This document shows, in pieces, positions 24,294-37,800 of a stretch of DNA of 64,000 nt. Position 1 is the stretch's first letter. Every line of letters starts with the position of its first letter. This DNA comes from Parelaphostrongylus tenuis. Lineage: Eukaryota > Nematoda > Chromadorea > Rhabditida > Metastrongylidae. Under the pieces are notes generated by a model. That model did no database searches, was not told the origin of the DNA, and was given only the letters and a program-made list of their open reading frames with translations. The stretch covers positions 310,001-374,000 of the forward strand of contig JAHQIW010000606.1 of assembly GCA_019055375.1 (NCBI GenBank), written 5' to 3'. The position numbers and the translations under genes are program-made.

Positions 24294-25803
24294 CTATACA
24301 GAAAAAAGAACACGTGAAGAAAGAAAACAAGTTCATATCAATAAAACGCAGTAAGAAAAAAACGTTCCACAAAATCATCAAACTGTTGAAAAATAACCAT
24401 AAAAGTTATGATATGAACAATAATCCACCATTGTGCTTTTTTGACAAAAAAAAAAAGAATTTCATAGTTGAGTGCAAACAATGAACTGATTCTGAGATAA
24501 TGTTTTAAGCCTCTACGAGATTGATATGTCAGCGCTTACACCTTTCGATAGCCTCCTCCGCCTCATCAGAGCCACCTCCTAAAGGCTCCAAACATTATCT
24601 CAGACTATATTAAATGTTTATATCTGGCTCTCAAAAGCAGTCGACTAGAAGGTAATGAAATGATTTGTTGGGTGTAGGTAACTAAACGCAACGATTATGT
24701 CGTTCCATTAGTCTTGGCACTAGAGCAATAAACACCAAATTTATTAACCAGAAGTGAGTGGAATAGAATGATGGTATTGTTCAATTGCGCATTTTCTTGT
24801 GGACATTTTGGTATACAACATGACTATACTTCTTTTAAGATGGAGATGCCGTGGGAACAAATTCACTAGTTACTGTTGAACAAATGGCGCATAGGGGAAA
24901 TGCTAGTGAAGCGGCGCGAAAGATTAATGGAGTTTGGGGCGATGATACGGTTAGAAAAGGACGGCCAGGGAGTGGTTTGGAAGCTCAAAGCTGGAGAGAG
25001 CAGTCTGGAGAATCAGTCGCGCTTGGGCCAGCTACAGGAAGCACTAGTAGCAAGCGAAATTATTCCCGGCATAGTTCTACCTTCAAGCAAGTTTAGGCAA
25101 CTTGAATAGCAGAATATTTGCAAGAAAATACGCAGTTGAACGATACCAAACTCATAAAATTTCAAGTACATCTGGCTAATGAATTTGGTGTTTATTGCTC
25201 TAATGCCAAAATTATGAAGCGACCTAATATTAAAAAGTCAAGGGGTTTAATTACCTTGTGGTCCGCACATGACCAACGGTGACAGTAAAGTTTCTCCTTT
25301 CGACTTGTCGATGGGTGGTGAATCACCATCGCGGCACACCTAAAGGAGCGAAACATAAAACTACGTTTAGGAACGCATGCATTGAGCTCACTCTACTAAT
25401 TATAATTGTAACCCAAAAATTTAAGCATGCGCTAAGCACACATTAACTGTTTATATCAAAAATCATGCATGCCTTAACGTAGATCTCGTGCGTTTCTCCA
25501 TCTGGTATTGCTCCTTTCGGAATACGTAACTCGACACCAGACACAGGACAGTTTAACACACCACCCTCACTGCCGAGCACTGCACTCGTCTCTTCAACGA
25601 TTGTTGGCTCCTGGATCTAAACGTATGGGTTTGGTTTCTCATAAAAATAGCTTATGTGCACGATTACTTTTTTTTTCATGAAATGGTTGGAACATAAAAG
25701 ATGATCAACTCATAACGCCACCTAAGGAAACTAAAGTGTCCAAACGCCGTTGGTGTAAAGTATGGAATCCGTTATAGTTAAGTGGCTTGCGAACTTTTGA
25801 TCA

Positions 25804-25860
<57 letters not shown>

Positions 25861-28800
25861 ATATACATATACACACATGTCTGTATATATACATATGTAT
25901 ACATGTGTTTATTTCATAGCTAATCGAATGCAGATCAAGAAAGGGAATACGACTAAAAATGTTATTTTTTACATTTAGTAAGCCACAAAAAAAAATTTTT
26001 TTCAAATTCATTGACCGCTAATTTTGCTAACAGTTGTTATTTCGTTCTGATCACCGGTTACTTTATGTAATGTGCTTGCATGAGAAACACCGTAATAGAC
26101 TCAATGTAAATGTAGATAATTTCAAAGTGCAGACAATGATGTGCTTGCTAATGAGCCTCAGTAAATCATATGACACACAGTGAACAGTAGCACACAAGAC
26201 ATTCATAACTATAGAACGATAGAGCAAGGTTTCTTCCTCATATGTGTCACTTCAACAAACCCTAAGGCCATCAATTTATTGAGAAGTAATTTGTCATTGC
26301 TAAAAGACCAGAAAGTATGTAGTCGACGAAAAATCGCTCTTGCTCAACTGGGTCAGAAAACTAATCGCTGCGTATCTGTCATGGGTTAAACAAATTCCAA
26401 CATAACAAACAGACACCTCACTAAGAGATTTCAAGAAGTTATATGAATAACGCACATCCGATGTAGTCATGACATTTCCAGCACTTTCTCGTCCATTGCG
26501 ACTCGCAGCGTCCTCCCTGCGCGGACTGCGATTTCTGCTCGCTTCTACACATCGCGCCATTTCCGAAGCCTGACAGTGACCATTGCTACTGCTGCTTGTC
26601 GAGGGATTTCCATTTGAGACGCTAAAATCAATTTATCCATTTAGTTCACTCTATTGAAAGCTTTCTACGAAGCGGAAATTAGAATAGAAGAGAAAAAATA
26701 CATGTCCATTGTCATTCTTGCGAAACGGCGTAATTCGCACAAACGTAATTACTTTACTCAACAGCATTTTGAGATCAGATAGTTTCACAGATCTCGTGTT
26801 TTTCAAAAAGTGATAAAGTGTTTTTGGCACGGAAAAGTTCTTGATGAAACTAATACTTACTGCACAATTCAATTTGACTAAAACTTTCCTCCAGTCACAC
26901 TGATGCACATGAACGGTTGCGACAACAGCAGCAAATCGGATTGTGCCATCAAAAAATTCTTTGCTTAACAAACTAAATGTGATCTACAGCACGAAATCAT
27001 TTCAGCATAAACTGTCAGACGACTTTGTAAAGTGGCCAAAAGGAAGATGTCACAAATATGAGACATTCTATGGAGCTTCCGTAACAATAATTACACGTAA
27101 AAAAAACAATGCAAAACAATATATTGAAAGATGAGCAATTCTCATATCCTGAGTAGTGCACAATCCTCTCATAGAATTTCAAGCGGCTGGTCTCCAACAA
27201 ATCTTGGAGAGGTCTCAGTGATGAACAATCTTTGAAAGATGCGTCACGGATTCGTCTTTGAAGTTTTAATTTCGTTTGAGGTGATTGATAGCATATCTGG
27301 CCTTCACAATGACTCGCAGTGGCCTACCGCTGCATCGAGTCAGTGATCATCGCCTTTCGAGACGTCTGGGACCAGTCTAATACCAATTTACCGAACTCAG
27401 TTGGATGTATGGGCTTGGTGAGCCAAGGGCGCGAGATCGAACCATCGACCTTGTGCGCGACGCAGAGCACCTCTAACCAATGGGTCAAATGCGCTACCAA
27501 CAAATCCTCTAGGGAACAAATTTTTGAGTGTCTAAACAAAGCTGTCTGCCATGGTAAAAGCCTATGTAATGCTTTTTTTCCGAAATTGCAAGTATTTAGC
27601 TGAGTAGACTTCGTGTCAATTTGATCTTTCCAGACTGATTAAAGCGAAACGGCCGCGATGTCAGCCAATACCATGTTGAGTGAATGTTTCTATTGACAAC
27701 CTGTGCCGACTCATGAACAAAACACTATGTTACGTCCCATCAGTGAAGTTGTCCGTGTACAGATTAGATTCCAACGACATCAACCAGTTGACATCCGTGG
27801 ACCCGACTGGACGTGTCCTTCTGCGTGCGAACAATTGCACCACTTCTTACTGCACCACGATTAGTCGCCGACTACAGTATTACTTTTCGTTGGAAGACCG
27901 CAGGCGAATTAGTCCAAAACTTGACTGCTGGTCTTGCAACGAAAAGCAGTACTGAAGTCGGCGACTAATCGGAGCAGAGAAGGCAAAGTCGTTACCACGC
28001 TGGCGGATACGTCCAGTTTGGGAACGCGGAAGTCAACTGGTTAAAGCCGCTAAGGCTAAATGTGTGTTACTATATGAAAAGATCACTGCGAGATGGAATG
28101 GATTCAATACAAAAGGGCACAACAACTGATGGCACTTTTCTTGGTGAACAGAAAAAACCGCTTCATTTTGCTGTAAATCGAAAAACTCGTTAAAAATTCG
28201 GTAGTGTAAATGTCACATTAGCCTTCAAGCGAAGAATGATTGCTTTAGTTCACAGCATCGCCTTGACTTCTTATTTGTAACCATGACAAGTTTTCTCCAT
28301 AATCTTTTATGAAGTGAGTATAAAACGTGAAGCACAAACCCATTAGGGCCACTTTGCCGTTGTGCAGTCACCACCGAGACGTTCGTTGTCAGACTTGGTG
28401 ACTCAATGCGCGTTATTGGATCTGCCGTCGTGCAATCTTGCCATCGATTCCTGAAAACTGTGAAAATTCTCGTAAGCACAGAAAACATCAAAAACTCTAT
28501 TTTCTGTGGACCTCTGTGGAAAGTCTACCCGCATTTTATTCAAAAAAAAAACAAAATAGCGGCATGGCAGGTAAGTGATGTAGCACAATTGCCTTCCAAA
28601 CTTTACACTTATTGTATCAAACTCTGTTAGAGTCCATAACGTAATGCACATATTGACTGGTCACTTGGTTTTGATAAATTCTGATAAACAAGTACAGACT
28701 GAGAGGCTTTTCACATAACCGCAACCGCATAAATGCGGATTGTCGTAGCTGGTATCCTTTGTGGTGAAGAAGCTCTTCAGATGATAGAAAAGACGAACAT

Positions 28801-31800
28801 CCCACGACATGAAGTGTTGGCTATACATGTGATGTAAGACAATTCTTATTCAACTATTTCAGACTGTTATATACATGTATTTTTGAATGCTGTGATGAAG
28901 GAGAGAAGATCTAGTACCTCTTGACAATTCCTCTCGTAGCAGATAACAATCAAAGGCCACATTCGTAATCACACAACAGGTTTCAATCATAATGAAATAT
29001 TATCGATAGTACAGAGGATGAACAACTTGAATGACCGACCTTCTTTGAATCTTAGCATGTAAATAATTTAAAACTGAGAGAAGGAAATAAAGGCTTGGAA
29101 AATAATCTTTATTTAGAGCTTTCGCGAGGTTGGTATCTCTTCTTCAACCGATTGTTCTTCTTGACTATCGATGGTTCTTCTTGAGTATTGCTGGCTGGTG
29201 TTTCGGCGCGTACGCCTTCCTCAGAGTACTGTTATCTAGTCTAGGGACTATATTAGTCTACCTTAATCCCTAGAACAGATAACATGGCTCTGACGTGCGA
29301 GCCGAAATGTCAGCCACCAATATTTAAGAAGATTCATCGATAGTCAAAAAGAACAGTACTAAGGATGGCTGAGTGTATTTGGGCTTGGTGTCGATTGAAT
29401 TGACAGTGATGTACTTAGCAGTCAGAAGGCACATCAGCTTTCCCCGCACATCATCAGACTCTCCACACTCCTTTTGCAGGACGGCCTGTTCCTAATTAAA
29501 GAACACCGCTAGTCCAAATGTCGGCGTGAAAGTGGATCGAAATTTTGTATCGAAAGTGGACCGTAATTTTGTATGTTTCTTTCTTTTAACGCAAGCTGAT
29601 AATGTCGAAGGAGATGCACAACCTGAGAAAACACTGTGACTCTAATGCTTGCCCATTCTGATGTTTATCTCTTTGATCTGCAAGCCTGCACTATAGTTTT
29701 CGAGCTAACTTCGGAAAATGATACGAGGTATGGAAGAAGCTTCAAAACAGTGGGCAAATAGTTGTAATTAGAGGAAAAAAATTATAATACTTAACATAGA
29801 ACGGTTTATCAAATAAGAAAGAATACAAGTACAAACCTAACTACACCCTCTGTGTAAACATGCGGTTTGGGTGCTATGATGGGCCTCGGAACTGCTGACC
29901 CTCGGGGATATTTGATGGGCGTACCATCGTTCATCACTGATTGATGATTCGAGAAGGCGCTCACTTGAGCAGATGGTTTTTCTTCACGAGGTGAATACAT
30001 GTCCGAATTTGGTGGTTGGAGAGGAACCTAAGAAAAATCACAAATTATCTATTGGTTGGTTATTTAGCAACTTGAGTAAGACAAAAGAAGAAAACCCAAA
30101 CCACATGCACAATGCTCCCTTATGTAAAAAGACGCAGCGCCAAGCCCATTTGCAGCCTACTCAAAGGTAGCTTAGAAGCAGCAGCGTCGGTCTACTCGAC
30201 TTCCCATGGAGGTATGAGTTTATATTATTATTTTTATGAAGAATTATTCCAAAATTCTTCAGTTTAGTTCTTCAGATAGAAACAGTGAAAAAAATTACAG
30301 TCTACTGGCTCACGCTTCCATTTACTCCACATAGATTACTTCTTCACATGCTATTACTACATTCGCAGTGAGCACGAACCTGGGGTTTTTCATGCAGCCT
30401 GTGCTCTACTCGCATCTTGTCATCTCTTATTCTGGCTTCTTCCCGTAGACGGGCGTTCGCGATCTCATTCGCCAGCCGAGCATCATGATAAAGCGACTCT
30501 TCATTCAGAAGCTTAAATGAGAAGGATCCTGCTGTTGAGCGAAAAACGACACAACACTTAGTGCACATTTTACAAAACGTATTCACCACCTGCTTAACAT
30601 GATAATATCCCGGCGAGTTTGGATGACGTCCACTAGGCGGCTCTAAACATGCATGAGATTTGTTCCCTTTGATGTTATCCGAAAAATAACCAGATATCTT
30701 CATGAATAAAAATAAGCAATATCTATGTGGTTGAAAAAGACAAAAGTGGCAACTTTTCACACGGCACTTCACAAAAAGGCAATCTGTCTCTCTGATCAAA
30801 AGTGTAAAATACATATAGATTTGAAACAAAGAACGATTAATGAGAAAAAAGCGACCAAAAAATAAAGGATGCAAGACAAGATTTGAAAAAAGAACAGTTA
30901 GCAAAGCTAGGAACTTATCACCAAAAGTCCGACGTGGGTAAAATTGCACTCACAAATGCATACACATCGGTTAATGTGATGTGACTGCAATTCACAGCCC
31001 ATGCGGCAAAGAACTAAACCTTATATCACAAGCACTACCGATAGTAAATTACGTGTTGGATATCAGGTGTCAAAAGACACAAGATTCTTACACCACACTG
31101 CGAACACTGATTTTTCTACTGGTTGTAGTATGAACAGAGAACATTTAAGCTTAAAAATGAATAAAAATATAAAACTACAAGATTAGTTGAAGAGAACGTT
31201 GAAAGCCATTTTAGGGTATTACAAACCACTCATATGTAAGATGCACTGTCTGAATGATAGCCGTATGCCATCAACTGGCCTAGAATGGAGAAAACGTGAA
31301 GACCATAATATCACCGTAACGACGTCTCCCCCTCCTTAATATCAGCAGAGGAACCACTAAGGAGTGTGGCTCTGATGGGTGGGCGAAATCGTCGAAACTT
31401 ACGTAAGCCGCACTGACATACCAACCTCAAAACGGCTTAAAACATTCTCTCTAATGATATTGAGTGTTTATGTCGAGATTTTACAATTAGTGAAAAGCAA
31501 GTGCAAGACTAGTGTAACTTGAACATGATTGCCTAAGGTTAGAGCAGTAGGTACTTTTCCGTTGGGTAGCACTAGATCAAGAAACGGTCCCTCTCGCTGG
31601 ACATTGGATTTTCATAAGAGTGTTAGTAATCATTTGAAAGCCTGAATCTCTGCTTACTGAACTACTTGGCCATTTTTATAGTTTTTTCTATGACGTTTCA
31701 GAGAAAGGAAAACATTTGTGTTGCAAGTGCAAAGCATGTGTTTCTTGGCTACTACGAGCTGGGGAAGACGGGAGGGGGAAGATGTGCGGGGTGGCTATCA

Positions 31801-34800
31801 GCGATTTCAACACGGTGATCGATCGATGGCGCTGATGGGTTACGCATGTGAGTGAGATTTTTGTCATTCAATTAGAAAATTTTTCTCCGCTCTAGAATAA
31901 GTTCCAAATTAAACGTTTGACTCTGAAACTACAAGATTTCTACACGCTCATGTGGTTTTCGTTCTTTCAGCAAAGTAATAGTAAAATTGCGTGAGCGACT
32001 TGAAACATATTTTGATTGTATAATTTCACAACGTTATGAAAGACTTCAAAAAACGGTCACGTAACGCTGTAAGTAGCCAGAGATTTAAGCTTTTGAATGA
32101 TTACTAACACTCCTATGATAAGTTCTTGCCCAGTAAAAGGAATCGTTTCTTCATCTCGTGCTACCTAACGGAGATGGACCAAGCAGTGTTATAAGCTTTC
32201 ACACAAACCATGCCCGTTAACGTGTTGATGCAACTGTTAGCTCCTTGGTTGTCAGTAATGGCGAAGGTTGACGATCTTCGCAGTGTCCACCGCACGACGT
32301 CATCGCTGCCACTGCAGTATTAGATGCGGTTAAAACAACCATGCTTCTCCATTGGGTTAGTGGTAATGATGGGTGGTGTTAGGCCATGAGATAGCTTTTC
32401 TGGCTCAATTTCAGAAGACTGCGACGGGTCGGAGTGATGATCGCAGTGCCGTGGCAGTGTCACCCAGCCAAGCTGATGGTGACCGCGAGACAGCTCACTT
32501 GAATGTTGAGGAGAGTCGGTAGACGAGCAGCCACCATCGCTTCCGATCGGCTTAACGTTCTTGTCCCATTCGTAGATTGATCTAAAAAACGCATCGAAGT
32601 AACATGAAATAATATTCAAGACACATGATCTTTGTGATATGATCTTCTTCAAAATTCCAGGGTGATTTCAAGTTCACCTATAAACACCACCATTCTTTTA
32701 TTTTCAAACTACATACGCGATGCCTTCGAATGAAGAATTTAGAATGAAGAACAGAAATCCCAATAACAAACGTTTCACAATACATCCACAGTTTGAGAAA
32801 AATGTAGAGAGGAGTAGAAAGGATGGACCTTGAACTATCATTTTGACTTATATAAGGCCAATAATTAATACCAATATCTGTAGTTTCTGAAACATTATCT
32901 GGAGGAATGAGGTCAAATACTTTACTGATTAACCGTTGAAACTCGTTGGCCAAATTTTGCAGACATCACTAGAAGGATATAACTTAACAAATGCCTACAG
33001 CAAGGCGAATCCACTGGGCTATTCCTGCACACGAGAGGGAGAAATGGGAGGGCTACCGGTCCCAGCTCGAGTCAGTCGACGACCAGCAAGGCAACAGGTG
33101 ATACAGATAAATAATTACTAGTAGCAATGACGATTACGTTTAGAACTCGCTGATATTCAAAAAGTAAACTGAAGGATAAAAGACCACCAAAAACAATTAA
33201 TCTAGGACTTCAGAACAGAATGGATTCAACGTTGGAAGCCCAACGATTCCACAAGTATTTGAAAAGTTCCACGTCCACATGCAAAAAGTAAATGTGAAAC
33301 TCCTTGAATACTTGTGGAATCAACGGAGATCCAAAGTAGGTTGAAGAAATGTCCCTTAACACTAGCTGAAAACTTCGAAGTTTGTACAAAAATTCGATTG
33401 AAAACAACAATAATAATTCTTCGAATTAAAGTCCATCGCCATCCGCGACCTTTCGCCAACGATCTGCAAGCTTCTGGGTCTGCTAGGAAGAATCATTCCT
33501 TAGGCTCTGAATCAAAAAACTCCTGACATATCTCTTCTACATGGTCGAATGTCCTCGAGTCGGTGCCTACGCAGATGTTCTATTGCAATGTACCCTAATC
33601 GGACGGTGCAGCATGTGGATTGTAGATTAGGTGCACCAAAACCTCGACTCCCTCCATACATCAAACCTTTCCTTAGTGTTCTTTGCGGTGTGAGGTTAGG
33701 CATTGTCTTGCAGAAACAGCACGCGCTTTCGACGACGGTCTTTGAGACTGAGATCACCACTTTCAATCTGTTTGTAGCACTTCGCAACGATTATCCCACA
33801 ACTCCTTCATCTTCGGCACCACAGACCTCCTTCGCGGGATTTACTTGTCGAAATGTGGTCGCTTCGGGCAATATCGTACCAAACCTCGAAGATCAATTTT
33901 GTCCATCGTCATCACTGGACTCGCCCAAGAGTAATTTATGAATTTGATGCACTATGACTAGTCTCGTCGTGGGAGTCTAGAAAATATTCCAGGGATATTC
34001 CCATGAATTTACAATAACCGATACTGTGTGAGACAAACATAAAATTTGAACTTTTCGCGGGTGTTAAAGTAACTTTTTCCTCAACCTAGTAAAATCAGCT
34101 GGGTTCCAACGTATAATTTTTACCACATTATTACTATTGCAAGACTATAAGCGATTTCTTTTATAGGGTCATCACTCATGTTCTATGTTTTACGAAGTTG
34201 AACTTTTCCCCTAATAAAAGTGCTGTGCAATGTCCGGACTGATTCCTTCACTATTGAGTGATTGAAACTTCGACGAAGAACAGCCTTAACACCACAATGG
34301 ATAAAACATAATGATTCATAACTCGGTTGGAAAATATCTCATACAGCACTAATTTGTTGTTTCTGCTCGAATAAACCAGTGCTTTGCTCATTATGGCTTT
34401 ATGGCGACTCTTACAGTTATCGCTCTGTCCAATGTTCTTCGAGCATCGGTAAGATTTTCTCACTGAAAACGTAAAGGCAAAACAGAGCACGTGTAAAATG
34501 ACATAGTAATAATCACACGGACTCTGATATTTCATTTTTCCTTAACTTCACCTATTTAAGTAAGTCAAACCCAACTCAGCCGTCTACCGCTCGAATTGTT
34601 TCGCTAACCTCGTCATTTGTTGAGGAACAACTGCACGATTCGTGCCCTCTTCCCGTCGAATTGAATATTCCGAGTAGTCTCCTTTCAAAGATTCCATGTC
34701 AGAGTCATAATTACCACTTTTAGAAGACAATGGGAACAACAGTACCTGAAAAGAAGGCTCTTTTGAACAGAAATTGGAAAACACCTCACTACATTGCTAA

Positions 34801-37800
34801 TAAAAGAAAATATAATTACTATCACAAATTTGCTGCATTACCCTTGTATTCGCGATATGCTACAAGCTCTCTATTCATTCGAATATCACTCAAAGCACTT
34901 AAGAGCACTTTAAGAGAAACCTAACACTTTCTAAATAAAAAGCAAAAGAAAAGAAGGCAGAACATCTGGAAGTGAAAAAGTGCTTCTTTCTGAGAAGAAA
35001 GAGAATGGTCACATGAATCGAACTAGTCATTTTCAAAATCAATCAAATATGCTAAGTAGTCTGGACTAGCTGTATTTCCACTTTCTAATGTAATTTGAAA
35101 GTCTAGAGTTGCCATATTTCTACATTCCAATCTAAATTGAATTTGCATAGCGAGTTTTCGCATGGGACTCTGACAGAAGCATCTAAACTGAGTAGTCCGA
35201 CATCTTCGTCTGAGCGCTTAAAAAAAAATCCGTGTCGAAATTTGCAAGCTGCTTGAAAATTTCTTGTCGCAAGATGAGAAATATTGCTTCCAAATTAGAA
35301 TTTTCGCGATTTATGGCTATCGCTGTACTCTAGAAAGAAAAACGCAAGCGGTAAGTATACCAAGGAGGCGAGAATTATGTTTGAATGTTATACTTCATGA
35401 GAAAAGGGAAAATTAAATAATCACATCTTCGAGTGGCAAATTCGGTGGGAATTCGGGCATCCAAAGTCGGCGTTGCTGCAGATGGATGACGAGGTCGCGA
35501 AGCGCGTCAAACCAGGCCTCCTCATTTGTTGCGTCCACCGTTGCTGCAAATGAACCTCTTCAAAGTTCTGAACAATAATTCTAATCAATTTTTGAATATA
35601 CCTGAAGCAAAGTCGTAAAACATTACTCTCTTCTGACTTATGGTAGTTAAAACGATAAAAAGAGCAAAATACCAAAAACCCGCAATAAGGTCACGAGAAG
35701 AAAGCTTAATTACTATGCATACCAATGTATAATCACTCTCGATGCTAGAAAAAAGTCAATTGACACTCTTATAGTTTGAAAGTGTTCACTCATCTGAAAT
35801 TCGCAGTCGATCTAAAAATTCTGTAAAACTTCTACAGATCTCCTTCTTGTGATAAATATAGAGCAGGCTAATTCTGAGGCGGCGAGACACGAATGACTCG
35901 AGTAACTTCAAATCAGAAAAGGTAACACAAATGTGTTGGTGCTTTTGAAGAAATCCTGGCTACAGTGATTTATATCCACTTGTAATGCGCGCACACTGAA
36001 GAAATTAACAACATCCTTGTTAATGAAAGATTTTTTCTTCAAAGTGATGTCATTGTTTTCCCAAAGTTCATCGCGACATCGGCCATCTTCATGCAAGAAT
36101 CTTGATTCGAAATAAAGAAAAGCGGAAAATCTAACTGAACAACTCACAAGAAGTCTACATCCAACCGCTATTTTGAGCAGCGGTACGATGTTATAACTGT
36201 ATGTCCAATGATGCCGAGCGTTATGCAAACTTCAAACCTCGGCCGGAAGTCCAACCCGCGTCTCAACTTTTGCGGAGAATCTAACCACTGCACTTTTGGG
36301 GTTACTGCTCTGCTATCAATACTTCAACGATACAAAGTATCGGTCTATCAGCACCAACTCGTCAGCGGTTTGGCGTGGTAAGCACACATCGGCATTGGAC
36401 ACACGCTGACAGTATTTGATACAAGTATTCAACAAACAATCTTTATTTATCGCTCTGTTACCAGGGTGATGATGTAATAGCACATATCGAACGTTGCTGA
36501 GTGTGACATAGAAATCTTTGAACATCGGGCGGGAGCTAAATCCGCGTCTCTCTTTCAAGAGGAGTTACTATACCGTCCGCAGAAATGTATAAGACGCAAA
36601 ATGTACTACCACCCGAGATTCAGAATTTTACATATCACTAAACATTATTAGAGATATAGCTATAACCATTTCAGTATTCTCGTTGAACTATCATAGACCA
36701 AGAGCTATTCACTTCTTTAGTCAACTCTTGTTAGAGTACCGCTATAATCGAAGCGTAAACTTATAAACATACAATGCTAGAACTTGGTATCTTTGATACC
36801 GATTGCGTCGAGCTTGTTACACCGCTTGAATCAGCAATTTGTAGGGAAAACTGCCATCACTGAATGATCCTAGTAATACATCAGCGAACCTCCATTCGCG
36901 GCCATGATAGACAGAGAGCGCTTGCGATGCGGAAATGTACTACTATTGCTGTTTCGGGATCAACAAAACCGCAATTGACCAGTATTCGGTACTGTAGGCG
37001 GGTTAAAAACCAAGGGTTTTAAACATGCACAAACCGCACATGAATCTCCAAACGGTGACTACATTTTCGACACAAAGAAACGAAGTCAAAAGACCCCCAC
37101 GATATACGTGGGATACACGCCTATCTGAGTATCTTAACAAATATCTGCAGTTTTCATCAGTTCAATGACTGTCTTTCAGGAACATTTTATGGGAAGGGAA
37201 GTTCGTGAGCAATAGAGAAAATGCATACTAGTTAAGTTACTGCGACAATGAAACGCGAAAGGGTAAACGAAAAGCGCAGATTTTTTTCTGTACCACCCTC
37301 ATAAACTTAAATATATGCTTCGAATCGGTTGGAAAAGAAGCGGTTATCGAGGTGTAAAAGAAAATTACTACGTTTGATGGAGTAGTTTCACGGTTATGAT
37401 TGATCAACTCTACGACAACGTCAAAGCAGAGAAAATAGCAATTCTACAACACCGTCGATGTAGAAAAAGTGGATGGGATCTTACTAAAAATATTCCAAGC
37501 CAATATGGAAGACTTCATATAATGTGATGGAAAAGCACAGAAATGGAAGTCATAATACACAGTTACATCGTGGTTGTCTCACTAACAAGATTACTTCTAT
37601 TTCTATATTCATAATTAGTTAGTCTTCAGAAAGTCAGATCGTGGATTTGAAATGGCGAACGATGAAGCCAATCGAGAATATAGCGTGGAGAGTAGCATCC
37701 TATTCGACGGGGGCACATATTCGATTCCAAGATCCATTTTTCCATAGGGAACTGAGAACGTAGGCATAAAAGATGAACACTTAGGACAACTGAGTTTTCG

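Noticed and set aside
25778..26011. 77-codon frame rich in Tyr and Ile
   Set aside because: It is the (TA)n microsatellite translated.
30344..30949. 201-codon minus-strand open frame, the longest in the window
   Set aside because: Only the part 30380-30531 is exon. The rest is the upstream intron, which happens to lack stops; the strong CTCAACAG acceptor and the phase with the previous exon fix the boundary.
33512..33941. Open frames of 91 and 130 codons
   Set aside because: They are out-of-frame readings of the deleted mariner at 33339-34086.
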